This document shows positions 45,635 to 56,552 of a stretch of 64,000 bases of DNA, in pieces. The notes under the pieces are model-generated. The model did not search any database, was not told the origin of the DNA, and worked only from the letters and a program-made list of their open reading frames with translations. This DNA is from Branchinecta lynchi (taxonomy: Eukaryota; Arthropoda; Branchiopoda; Anostraca; Branchinectidae). The first letter of the stretch is position 1. The number at the start of each line of letters is the position of its first letter. The translations under genes were made by a program, and so were the position numbers. The DNA lies in contig JAKZAP010000018.1 of NCBI GenBank assembly GCA_023053575.1, forward strand, positions 3,534,001 to 3,598,000, given 5' to 3'.

Positions 45635-46463
45635 CTCTAAGGTACCGGAGCGACGCCTCGTGTCTCTCCTATAACCTCTTAGACTTTCTAGTTGAGAGCA
45701 GTCCTTGCTTCCTGGAAAGCTCTGCTAGGCAAACTCGCTCCACTTTCCGGAACTGCTTGGAGCTTCGTTGATTCCAGCCGAGAGGTTACCAACTCCCGGC
45801 ACCGGCCATAAAATAAGCGATTCATCTTCCAAACGCTTCTAAACATGCTTATTTTACTGTACTAACACGTGGCAACCGGTGCCGGACACCGTGGCACCAG
45901 ACCCTTGGTGTACATCAGAATCCAGAGTGAGCAACACCTCTGTTCCAGCCAGAAAGCGAATCTACGACGGGAGTGGAAAGTGATCTGGGAAAGTTGTGTA
46001 GCCGGAACGGCTTTCAATGAATTTTTTTGCAGGGCGGATTCACACTTTTCTATCTGGAAAGCGAATCCGTGAGAAAGCCACAATTGCCCTCTACTCAGTT
46101 TGATACTCGCGCAATGGGCTATTGGCTAAAGGCATCGAATTTACAATTTGACAAGTATCTACGGTAATCACTGATAAGTACGAAACAAGAAATAAAGGAA
46201 ATGAAAATAAATGAAACAACGCAACAATTTAAGAGAAAGGCAAGATGAGTAAAGCCTCTAAGAACGTCCCATACCTTCAAAAAAAAGTGTTATACCAAAG
46301 AATATCGAAATTTTGATAACCTTCTACCTTTACATGCAGCTGTAATACCAACAACAATTTATTGTGCCTGACATACTCTCCAATTTTTTCTTTTACCATG
46401 AAAGTGTAAATGAAATATATAATTTTTTTTTCATCAACTAAATTCTCACGTATTATATTTTCA

Positions 46464-47285
46464 TAGTACTTGCACTTCGGTCAAGTGCCACCCATATGCC
46501 GATGGTAATGCCTGTCCGGGTTTTGCTAGTTTGTGCGCTTCCACATAAGCTAAGACGATGAAACTTGGCAGGAACAACAGGGACCTGACCACATGGGTCT
46601 CGAAATAGTCACTTTCCCGATCCGACCATGGTTGCGGGAGGGAGGGGGGGGGGTCGAGGATCCGGAATCCAGAATCTAGTGGCATGCATACGTGTGATCG
46701 GATATGAATGGAACTTGAAAAGTGGCGAGACATCCCGTGAAACGCTTACTAGTCGAAGGATCGGGATGGGACGAACAAGCATGGGCCCTAGATATGTTAT
46801 TGACAGGACCGAATTGGGACTCTGTAGGGGGAGCTGGAGGGGGCTCCCGGAATTCCGGTGTTCACGAGTTGGGGTACTTCCAGCTGTTCCAACACAATGG
46901 AACTCGGTAGGCATATTCGTAACATGACCAAATTGACTGGGAAATAGTCACTTACCCAATCCGGAAATCTTGGGGGGAGTGTACGGAGGGGGTATCCGGA
47001 ATGTTGTGTCATGCGTAACTTTCGAATGGGCGAGCTGATCCGAACGAAACTTGACAAGTGGCAACAGCAAGTATCTCAGATGTTCTATTTCAAGTCCGGA
47101 AAGGGACCGATAAATGTGGGAGGAGCTGGAGGGGGGACACCAGAAACTTCGTGACACGTTTACCCCTACCATCCAGTGAGCTATACTCGGATCAGACCAT
47201 TTTCGGTAGAATTTCTACGAACCTCGGTCTATCCAATAAACATGCTAACTCCCTTACAAGTACCATACGAGCTTTCAGCTCTTGT
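46464..47285 (+). repeat. GCCATAT-family array, third copy
   Basis: Begins CTTGCACTTCGGTCAAGTGCC and ends TACAAGTACCATACGAGCTTTCAGCTCTTG. Units of about 330-430 bp share AAGACGATGAAACTTGGCAGG and CCCGATCCGACCATGG with the other two copies. Lies in CREBZF intron 2. Confidence 0.65.
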
Positions 47286-48091
47286 TACATTACTTGTTAA
47301 GCAGGTAGGCTATCTATTGTTGAGTTGTTCCTTACTACGAGTTGCAGTTTCAATAATGTTTGGCTCTGAACGCCCTAGTTTGGTCTACCCAGTTACCCCC
47401 TGACCTACTAAACTCGTGACTTAATCCCTTGCCAAACTACTGTCACTGCTTACGCTCAGAAGCTAATTTTCGTAATTAGGGAGGCCCCCGCATATTTGAA
47501 ACGACCCCTCTCTCATTCTCGAACATACAGGAAGAGCTGTTTTCAGCCAAGCCAAGGGGACTCGTGCTTCTGAGAACCTTCCCAGCCCGAACATCGAATT
47601 GTAAACATAATGTTTTTATCGTCAGCTCGGGGAATTTTGTGCAAGTTCCGATCGGATAGATTAGTGGTAAATACAGGAAAACGTACGGGAGAATGAGAAG
47701 ACCTGATCGTATGTTTATGATATGATATATTATTTGGATCGTTTATGATATATACGTATGTGAGACAGTAGCGCGCGTGGCAAACAGCCTTCCAAAGGTA
47801 TTGCAGAACGCGAGAAAAGCCGGGTTTCTTATTCCCAAAAGAATCGCATACACTGCGGCTAAATCGTCTGGGAAGGTGGGACAACCGCAGCCTCTTAAAG
47901 TTTAAATGAAAAGCCAACTTATGTTTGTATAGTGTAACTGAATACACTGAACTATTTGGATTGTGCTAAGGGATTTTATTTTTCACTGTATGCCCTAGTA
48001 TGACGTTCTACTTGTTACGCGGGGAATTAGAATCTCGGCACAAACGCGTCAGTGGTGGACTAGGTGATCACTGCTCTCTGCGTGAAAATTT

Positions 48092-48419
48092 AGGTAGCGT
48101 TCCAGTGAAGTTATTACAAGTTACGATGATAAGAGGAGGGGCGAGCGCCGTATTTTGGTGGTTACCACGCTCTCTGGAACGAAAATAATAACAACGCAGA
48201 CATACGTCATCATCTTACGGGAGTTCCTGAAGAGCCGATAGTTCTTATCACTTATGATGCTCGCGACCATCATAAGTAAATTGTAACGATCGTAACAGTC
48301 ATGGAACGAAAATAATCAATGGGAGGAGCCAATTTACTTATTACGGCGGGCTCTGGGACGGCAATAATAACAAGAATAGTAACGATCGTAACTAATAATA
48401 AGTTGCTGGAACGCTACCT
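48092..48419. mobile_element. MITE with perfect 14-bp inverted ends
   Basis: AGGTAGCGTTCCAG and CTGGAACGCTACCT are exact inverted copies 328 bp apart. The interior has AATAATAAC and CGATCGTAAC words in both orientations. The ends resemble those of the 1963 and 15466 elements (TAGCGTTCCA versus GCGTGTTCCA). Confidence 0.85.
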
Positions 48420-50200
48420 TAGTTATCGTAAATGGCTTTCCTCAAGCATACGACAGAGGTACAAGCGCTTAAAGCACAATGGACACTTCTAATGCTTTAC
48501 TTTGTATTAAATGCTGCGCAAATAAACATTTCCGACTTCCTTTAAAAGGCGCTACGAAAATCGGTCGTTTTCTTGTCATCCCTTGTCTTTACCTCTCTGG
48601 CATTTGGCAATACAAATCTTAAGAGCTGGGATATCGTGGCAGGAAATTCAAAAATTCCCAGCAATGCTTGATAGAAAAGGATATATTTGAGATGTCACCA
48701 AGGTCAAGCCGCAGATGCAGTTTACCTGATTGTTCTAGTGTTTCATCAGAAGTTCCATGGCTTGATAGTGCCTATTAAAAGTTTTTCTTTGTAGAATAGT
48801 GTTGTGAAGCTTGATTAGCTTGCTTTATAAAATGTACCAGAATATGCAATAAGCTTATAAAAACTAACATAGCTACAAACATCAGTCAAACGAAAATAAC
48901 TTACTCAAATCTGAATTATACAAGCTGATCTATGCATAAAATAAAGATCTACTAAGTATTATAAGAAACATCACTTTTATCTTTGTCCAAGCTAGTAAAT
49001 TGAGAATGTACTGGCCCAAAAAGTTAAGCTTTGAAATATCACAGAGAGGAAACTCTTGAAAAAGTTGCTGATCTAGGGGGTAAGCATTGTTCCTAGGTTG
49101 TTACAGACTGGGATTGGGGTAGTTTGATGTGCCCATTGAACTTTAAGCGATTATTCCTGGATAGCGCAGCAACGACGTAACTCATTTTCATCGGGTCTTC
49201 AAGCATATTTAAGTGAATAAGTGATGGGTACCTATCTCAGCCCTTTTCAGTTAAACTTTAAAGGCGTATTCTCGCCTTTCCCCGAGGACTCCTCGGGGAA
49301 TCAACGGGAACGACGAAAATATCTGGAGCCACTCCATGCGGACTCCGCGTACGGAAAACAACGAGAACACCGGTAATGCTTCCAAATGGATTTTGTAGAA
49401 AAAATCTATGCAGTTGACGGAATCAGACTGGATCTACTTTATTTTTGGTTTTGTTTATTCTGATGGTTTTTAGTTAATATTACATTGTTTACGGAGGAAA
49501 ACGGATAAATCAGCTACATTTTATTAGAGCTATATTTCGGCCCTTCTTGGCAAGGGTCCTCTTCAGGCTCAGCCGCTCAAGCTGGAAAATGATCTTGTGG
49601 AAAAACAATTGAAAGGTTCTTCCTTAAATATCTGATTTTGTGAACTTCTTCTCTGAAAATTGGCTGGAGTTAAAGCTGGTGTTGTGATTTCATTCTCGTC
49701 AATTAACTGCAACAAACCAGATGAACTGTGCAGGCTATGGCCGGACCGCCCGAAAACAATACCTCTCAATAGTAAGGCTGATGGGCAGTTTACAATGTCA
49801 TTTTATGGTGTTGTCATACTGGATCCGAAATTAGGACAATCAGGCCTCCGGCATACTGAACCAGTATTTTACGCTCGCTGGATATCCACCTCCAGTGAAC
49901 AGAATATGATCTGTTCTTAAAGACCGCCTCAACATATGCTGCTGCTACTCGAAATCAAACCTTCTCTCTGTTTTGTCATACTTGCGAGCTTTTTCTTCCA
50001 CCGAAGTTTAGACAACAACGGCCAAACTGCAAGACTGTCATATCCTTTAGGATCTGACTGACAGGCTTCTAACCCATGAATTTATCGCCTCTCTATCTTG
50101 TGCCGCGACCCCGGATTCTCAAATCCCTCCCATGAGCATGAACAAATGAACAAATCATCAGTGAATAATGAGTAGCAGGGGCGTCACTATGGGGGGGGGG
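48420..50200. other. CREBZF intron 2, no exon seen
   Basis: The minus-strand CTGAAGA...GAAA repeat recurs at about 49516-49572. An open stretch near 49660-49920 (+) is not recognisable. A start of the GGGGCGTCACTATG element with a G run lies at about 50177-50203. Confidence 0.4.
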
Positions 50201-50204
50201 GGAC

Positions 50205-51090
50205 TCCCCCCCAAAGGTCTTGAGAAATTACTTTCGTCGGGCAGAAGAAATAGAATATTATACTTTTGTCGACCGTCGGTCGACTCGTCGGCACATCGGG
50301 TTCTTTTTGTATGCAAGAAATAAAATCCTGCAAACATTTGTCGGGCAAAACAAGGAAGAAATCAAATCCTTCATCCCTTTTGTCGGGTCTCGGTATTCTC
50401 GGGGGTTTTTTATACATAAGGAATAAAGAAGAAATCAAACTTGTATGCTGTTGTCGGGCGTCGTCGGCACCTCGGGTTCTTTTTATACGCAAGAAATAAA
50501 ATCCTGCACATATTTGTCGGGCAAAACACGGAAGAAATCGATATGCTTTTGTCGAGCCTCGGTATTGTCGTCGGCACATCGGGTTCTTTTTATACGTAAG
50601 GAATACAGAAGAAATACAATTTTGTATGGTTTGGTTGAGCGTTGGTTGACTCGTCGGCACATTAGGTTCTATTTCTACGTAAGAAATCAAACGCTGCAAC
50701 TTTGTTGGGCACAACGGGTTAATTTTTACACGTCATAAATCAACTTCTGTACAATACACTCGGATAAACACACAAAAGAAATCAAATGCTGTATGGTTTT
50801 CGGGGCGTTGGTATTCTCGTCGGCACAGTGGGCTCTTTTTACACGTAAGAAATCAAATTCTGTAAACCTTTATCGGGCGCATCTCGAAAGTTTTAAGTTT
50901 CGTCGGCACATCGGCTTCTATTTACATGTAAGAAATAAAGATCCTTACAGTCTTGTCGGGCAAAACACAGAAGAAATCGAATTCTGAATGCTTTTGTCGA
51001 GCGTCAATGTTCTTTCGGCACATCGGGTTCTTTTTACACTTAAGAAATCAAATACTGCAAACATTGTCTGGCGCAAATTTTTACGGAAAA
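50205..51090. repeat. Tandem array 1: degenerate units of about 110-120 bp
   Basis: About eight units with CGTCGGCACATCGGGTTC, TTTTTA(T/C)AC(G)TAAGAAAT and GTCGGGCAAAACA words. Long open frames on both strands here are products of the array (period a multiple of three in places), not genes. Confidence 0.8.
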
Positions 51091-51094
51091 AATA

Positions 51095-51960
51095 CAGATT
51101 CAAAACAATTTCGCATGCAGCGCTTAGTTCAAATTAGTCTGGGTATAATCGTTGCAAGCTTCGCTTTTTAGGTGAAGCTGAAACGAAAAGGCGAATGTGT
51201 GAATTTAAATATACGAATTTACAGTAAAGAACAATCTCAACTGATGCATTAAAATTAGTTTTACACAAAATTTCGCCTTCGGCGCATTTTGTAGTATTAT
51301 CTATTTGGAATACCAGGTGTTTCATTTATTTGGCGTTCTAGGATTGACATTTCTTGGGGGATTGAAAGACCTTAAAAGCTAAAACTTGTATGGTAGATAT
51401 AGCGAAATATTTCCGGACGAAAGGCAGAATACAAAAAAATTTCGCCTGCGGCGCTTACTTTAACTTGCTCCGGGTGCAGTCATTGGAAGCTTCGCTTTTT
51501 AGCGAAAAGTTAAATGAAAAGCCAAATCTGTGAACTTTAGTAGATAAAATTACATTAAAGGAATAACCTCAACTTATGCGTTACAATTAGTTTTACACAA
51601 AATTTCGCATGCGGCGCGCATTTTGTAGTATTTTCTCTAGTATCGGTGATTCATCTTGCTGTCGTTTTAGGCTGGACATTCTGGGTTTGAAACACGTTAA
51701 AAGCCAGAAGTTGTATGGCGGGTATAAAACAAAAAAAAATCAGAAAAAAAGTAAGATTTTAAAAATTTCGCCAAGGCGCTTACTTTAACATGATCTGGAT
51801 ACAGTCGTTGGAAGCTTAGCTTTTTAGCGAAAGTTGAAATGAAAGGCCGAATATGTGAACTTTAAAATAAGAAATTATTTTAGAGGAATATCTTCAACTG
51901 ATGTATTACAGTTAGTTTTACATCGGTTCTATTCTATGCTAGTGGGATATGTGCGCCGTT
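51095..51960. repeat. Tandem array 2: about three units of 300-330 bp
   Basis: Units contain AATTTCGC(C/A)TGCGGCGC, TTGGAAGCTTCGCTTTTTAGC, GTGAACTTTA and TTAGTTTTACACAAAATTTCGC. Starts near 51104, 51442 and 51760. Confidence 0.8.
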
Positions 51961-51964
51961 GCCG

Positions 51965-52415
51965 CGACGCCATATTTGTTAAGTAAAAGCACACCTCTTA
52001 CTATCTATCTTCAAGTCCCACGACGCCGGATTCTCGAATCCCTCCCACGAGCATGAACAAATTAACCAATCATCAGTGAATAATCAGTAGTAAACATCCT
52101 TACACTGCGCCATATGTGTTAAAGCACACCTCTTACTACCTCTTACTATCTATCTTCAAGTCCCACGACCCCGGATTCTCAAATCCCTCCCACGAGCATG
52201 AACAAATTAACCAATCATCAGTCAACAATCAGTAGTAAACATCCTTACACTACGCCATATGTGTTAAAGCACACCTCTGACTATCTATCTTCAAGTCCCA
52301 AGACCCCGGATTCTCAAATCCCTCCCATGAACAAATGAACAAATCATCAGTGAGTAATGAGTAGTAAACATCCTTACGCTACGCCATTTGTGTTAAAGCA
52401 CACCTCTTACTGGAA
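51965..52415 (+). repeat. Tandem array 3: units of about 130-145 bp
   Basis: Four starts of CCATATGTGTTAAAGCACACC (about 51970, 52113, 52255, 52384) with CCCCGGATTCTCAAATCCCTCC and AACAAATCATCAGTGA words between. One partial unit is detached at about 50085-50175. Confidence 0.85.
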
Positions 52416-53001
52416 ATGAGTTTTCGTGATAAAATGGTCCGGAAATACTGTTTTTCAAAAATACTCATGCTTGTCTCGTTAAATCGGGGATTCTGCTCCG
52501 GCTGGGCTTCGAGCAAACGTACTTTAGCTATTCTTACTAAAAATTTAAAACAAATATGAGGCGTGATAAAATTCTGGAGACTGAGCGCGAAAACAGAATA
52601 TCCGAGAGTAATCAACCTTGGGGACGCCTTTCTAGTAACTTTTCAAGACAAGCAAAATCGTAACTGGCAATCATGGAAAATCTCGGCTAGCGCTCAAAAT
52701 CGGAAAATCAATGAAGTGATTCAAATGGGTTTATTAAAGAGAGAAATTTAAGAGGCTAGTAGACCACGCACGCCATCGCTGAGAATGTGAAAACAGAAAA
52801 GCATGAGGGATCATTGAATGCCTTCTTTCCTTTCTATTTTCTTTCTTCCATCTTGATAGAAAATCTTAACAACAACCTAGTCATGGGCGAACGGGGGGGG
52901 GGGGGGGGGGGCAAAAGCTGAAGATTTGATTAAAACGTCCAGGTTCTGAACGGACTTTTAAGACATGGAAGGGCGGATCTAAAAACAAAACCACATCTTA
53001 C

Positions 53002-53594
53002 CGTAAACGCAGGCGATCCGACTTGCACATCAAACGCCTGACACAAAAGTGGGCTCTCGTCGGTGCTCTCCGTAGCAGTCCTTGGTCTTTCGATACCCAG
53101 TCTCACCCCGGGGTTTGCCCGCCTAGGTCTCCGGGGGGTAGACCGCTTCGCAACCACTGGTTCCGCCCCCTTCGACGGAGTTATTCTTTCTAATTCCAGA
53201 ATGGTATTTGAGTCTTGCGTGAGCAATGCCACGTCATCTCTCTTTTCTGATCTTTGGAGTACAGACCCCCCACTACACCCGCTACTTCCGAACGATACAA
53301 TGGCGATGCCATCTGGCGATCGAACGCCAATGGCAGCAGGTGAGGTTCGGTCGGCTGGCTCATCTGTATACCCGACCTCTAGCTCAGACAAGGTTGGGAG
53401 AATGGAGACATTCTGCATGTCGGCGAACTGGACAGTGGGCGAACTCGGTTTGTCCGAGTCGACTCCCGAGTCCCAAGATACGTCATCCTTATCCGATTTC
53501 ATAAGCGCAGCCAGCGCTTGAATTGTGGAGTTGTGCGGGTCTAGGATAGAATCGAAAGGCATGCTTTCGGTGTCTACTGATAGGCTGTATCCGT
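53002..53594 (-). CDS. CREBZF: CREBZF-like bZIP factor, large N-terminal exon
   Basis: Runs from acceptor TTTCTTGCAG to donor GTAAGATG. The first two bases complete a codon begun in exon 1 (phase 1), and 197 codons follow to phase 0. It encodes a low-complexity, acidic and Ser/Pro-rich region (for example SLSVDTESMPFDSILD, then DKDDVSWDSGVDSDKPSSP) and a basic patch (STPRRPRRANP). An acidic/Ser-rich N-terminal region is usual for the family, where it acts in co-regulator contact; sequence is not conserved. Exon assignment rests on matching phases at both ends. Confidence 0.8.
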
Positions 53595-53739
53595 CTGCAA
53601 GAAAGGGGAGCGGTTATTCGGTTGCAAGTCGTAATGACCGGGAGCGCCCTGCCATCTCTGACTGGAATGTTCAACGCACGAAGTCCTGTCTTCACTCATA
53701 GTAGGGGTTAAGATTTGCCGAGGGGTAGCCCACTCTCTA

Positions 53740-53880
53740 TTTGAGTGTACAGCAAGTGCCACGGTGCCAGCACCGGTTGCCAAGTGTTAGAACATTAAAA
53801 TGAGCATGTTTAGAGAGATTAATCGCATATTTCACGACCAGGTGTAAGGGTGTACAGCAGGTGCCGGGATTGCGTAACCC
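53740..53880. repeat. Short dispersed repeat (GCCGGTTGCCA words)
   Basis: GGTGCCAGCACCGGTTGCCA and TTAAAATGAGCATGTTTAGA recur in reverse at about 45835-45900 (TCTAAACATGCTTATTTT, CAACCGGTGCCGG). Non-coding; lies in CREBZF intron 1. Confidence 0.55.
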
Positions 53881-54473
53881 CTCGGAGTTACACGAAAAAA
53901 AGCTCAAGAAGTTGGATCGGAAAATCCAGGTTCAGAGAAGGTCCTTAAGGTCCCCATGAACATCCGATTGGGTATTTAAGATTTGGTAACATATACTTTT
54001 CATACGAAATTACAGGTAAGGTAGGCTCTTTTACCTTGGACTGGTCCAACTATGGATCTTAGGGCAAAGAAAATACGAATAAAACAAGACTGCGATGTTC
54101 TCGGGAGACCTTCAGGTACTATCTTTGACTCACAAATAGCTTGTCAATTTGCAGTTCATTCATTATGCATAGCACCAGCATCAGAGCTGGCGGACTCGGA
54201 CTCTGGACTCGCCTGGAGACAGTCAACCACAAACTCAGGAATTTTTTTTTACCCTATGCCAAACAACAGGTACACCTAGCTTTTGGCATACCCTTACGCT
54301 GGATAAACTATGCCAAACCCTGGACACTCTAACCTGGCTCTAACCCAAATGATTTGAGTGAAGCTCCGAAATCAACCAATCAGAGCTCATTTGTAGTTGA
54401 GCAGGGTCTAGGTTCGGTTGCCAACAGGTATCCAGCGCTTGGCATAAGGTACCCAGTGTTAGGCATAGGCACA

Positions 54474-54622
54474 GCTTAATCATCTAGGTCATCAGCTTAG
54501 TCACCTAGATGATTAGCTTAATCACCTAGATGATTAGCTTAATGACCTAGATGATTAGCTTAATCACCTAGATGATTAGCTTAATCACCTAGATGATTAG
54601 CTTAATCACCTAGATGATCAAG
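54474..54622 (+). repeat. 21-bp minisatellite
   Basis: About seven units of TTAATCACCTAGATGATTAGC with single changes. Each unit holds the near-palindrome ATCACCTAGATGAT. Intronic. Confidence 0.9.
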
Positions 54623-55050
54623 TTGTGGACATAGGGTATCCAAAAATCAGTGGTAGACTGCCTGGAAGGCCTTTGTCACGGACTTGACTCGTCTCGTCTA
54701 GACATCCGGTCGAGTCCAGATTCCGAGTGAACGTCTCGGCCGACCACTTGAAACCCACTCGGATGTCTTCAGCGACCAAGCAAAGAGATGAGTAACTATT
54801 CTAGTTATTTGACTGGGTCTGGAAAACATTTTTTACAGTCTCGTTCTCGGGGGATTTATTAATACTGGTAAACTTATCGTCTTGAAGGCTGGACTTCCAT
54901 TGCTAATTTGATGAACTGTGAGGTGGTCAAAATCCTGTACTGCAGCTGGAACAGACCCGGTGTGTGGGGTAAAAAGAATTACCGCAGTACCGCATATACA
55001 GAAGTAAGTCTATCCAATATATACCCCCTGGTAACTTAAATAGAATGATT

Positions 55051-55761
55051 CAGTCTAGTACACTAGCCCCTTTTCAGGCACGGTGCTCAAACGTCTAGCA
55101 CCATGGCTGGGTGCTAGACGTTCAAGCACTGTACCTTGGATTTCATGTATGGTGCATGGATTTCAGTATACAGAGCATACATCAAAAACACAGTTTCTGT
55201 CATAACAACTGAGCACCAGCTCGGACAGGGCTGAAATTAATACCATGAATTAGAGAAATCAAAGACAATCCTTTATATATTTTTCACAACAAAAAACAGA
55301 AGGGCTCGGCTGATGACAGATGTGAGAAACCTCATTTCCTTTTCTACATAGTCAAGGGTTTTGTATGCAAAGTGTCCTGTGCCTCAGCTTTTTCTACCTA
55401 GCAGCCAACCAGAATATTGGCTCTTGGGGAATAGATCGAATATATAGGGAAAATACATGGAAAATAGATAGGGTGCTGTTAGGTTTTTCATCTCCATCAT
55501 TATTCGAGCCCTTTTGTTTTTGTTGTGAAAAATATATAAAGGATTGTCTTTGATTTCTCTAATTCATAGTAGTAATTTCAGCCCTGTCCGAGCCGGTGCT
55601 CAGTTGTGATGACAGAAACTGTGTTTTTTCTGTATGCACTGTACACTGAAATCCATGCACCATACATGAAATCCAAGGTACAGTGCTTGAACGTCTAGCA
55701 CCCAGGCATGGTGCTAGACGTTTGAGCACCATGCCTGAAATGGGGCTAGTGTACTACACTG
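55051..55761. mobile_element. 711-bp foldback element with 8-bp target duplication
   Basis: Ends CAGTCTAGTACACTAG and CTAGTGTACTACACTG. Arms 55056-55308 and 55504-55756 are near-perfect inverted copies, with a 195-bp central loop. Each arm also contains its own hairpin (CGTCTAGCACC...GGTGCTAGACG). GAATGATT flanks both sides exactly (55043-55050 and 55762-55769). Ends and an 8-bp duplication suit a non-autonomous hAT. It lies 84 bp from CREBZF exon 1, in intron 1. Confidence 0.9.
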
Positions 55762-55844
55762 GAATGATTTGCCTCATCAGCACAATTCAAATGCAACTGA
55801 GTGAGAAACATGGATGACAAGAACAGCACAATAATGGGCCTTAC

Positions 55845-55911
55845 TTGCTTCCTTTTCAAGATCCTTCCATACTGCCTTCTCAAGAGCTTGTAGATCAGTA
55901 GCAGTTGCCAT
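55845..55911 (-). CDS. CREBZF: CREBZF-like bZIP factor, first coding exon
   Basis: From an ATG in good context (GTGAAATGG) the frame reads MATATDLQALEKAVWKDLEKEA and ends at GTAAGG in phase 1. That is exactly the phase the 53594 exon needs, the junction giving an Asn codon. The frame is open for 25 codons upstream to a stop, without another ATG. The acidic helical N-terminus is not a known domain. The assignment rests on phase, strand, spacing and a GC-rich upstream region; cDNA would be decisive. Confidence 0.6.
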
Positions 55912-56039
55912 TTCACAGTCATAGAATATCCTCTCAAACGAATCAATTTCTATGTCGTTAATTACAACCCTCGCAGTTTTCAACAAATATCATACACTTT
56001 CAATCTGATAGCATCAAAATTCTTACTGAACTGATTTCA

Positions 56040-56100
56040 GTCTCGCCAGCACAGCGCGGAGGCCGGAGGGCACCGCCGCGCCGGAGATATTACAGGAACT
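56040..56100 (-). promoter_or_regulatory. GC/CpG-rich block upstream of CREBZF exon 1
   Basis: A sharp CpG-rich stretch (GCCGCCGCGCCGG and reverse) about 130 bp upstream of the proposed start codon, in otherwise AT-rich sequence. It may be 5' UTR or core promoter. No TATA box or named site can be assigned. Confidence 0.3.
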
Positions 56101-56383
56101 CGTTTGGACCCCAAAACTTGCTTTATTTTCTGGGAAGGGGTGTTTACCCTTTGCTTTTACGCAATTTAATGAGTAGTTGGGTGACGGCGATTAGGCAATG
56201 GAAGATTGTGCTTGAATCTTCTGAACTTGGTGGGAAAACAGTTTCGAAACAAAAATGGAAACATGAAATACTTTCAAAAGAACGCTTCATTATCAGTTAC
56301 TTGAAAATACTAAGAGATGATGAAGCACAATGTTTTCTCCTTTTTATCAGTTGTTTCGTAAATGGGATGCGGGGAATAAACCA

Positions 56384-56552
56384 CACTGTAACAAGTTTTT
56401 CCGTAATCAGATTAAAGTTAACTGCAGTATTTGCTACTCGGATTATTCTTATCTCTACGAAGATAGGATTAATACCAAATAGAGATACGATGAATCCGAG
56501 TAGCAAATACTGCAGTTAACTTTAATCTTTATACGGAAAAACTTTTACAGTG
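56384..56552. mobile_element. Hairpin MITE (CTACT-CGGATTA family), copy 2
   Basis: Ends CACTGTAACAAGTTTTTCCG and CGGAAAAACTTTTACAGTG. The arms GTTAACTGCAGTATTTGCTA and TAGCAAATACTGCAGTTAAC are exact inverted copies. The tight arms would extrude a long hairpin. Confidence 0.85.

Noticed and set aside
50187..50738. Open frames of 97-175 codons on both strands
   Set aside because: They follow the period of a tandem array with words repeated in frame; no domain and no start context.
50205..52415. CRISPR-like array
   Set aside because: Units are long, degenerate and without unique spacers, in an animal intron; ordinary tandem repeats.
52930..53521. A 152-codon + strand frame over 53063-53521
   Set aside because: It is opposite the CREBZF exon, which has matching splice phases at both ends.
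53574..53783. Minus-strand frame starting MATGAGTVALAVHS as the CREBZF N-terminus
   Set aside because: It reads through the TTTCTTGCAG acceptor in the wrong frame and stops at once; the exon at 55845-55911 fits the phase.
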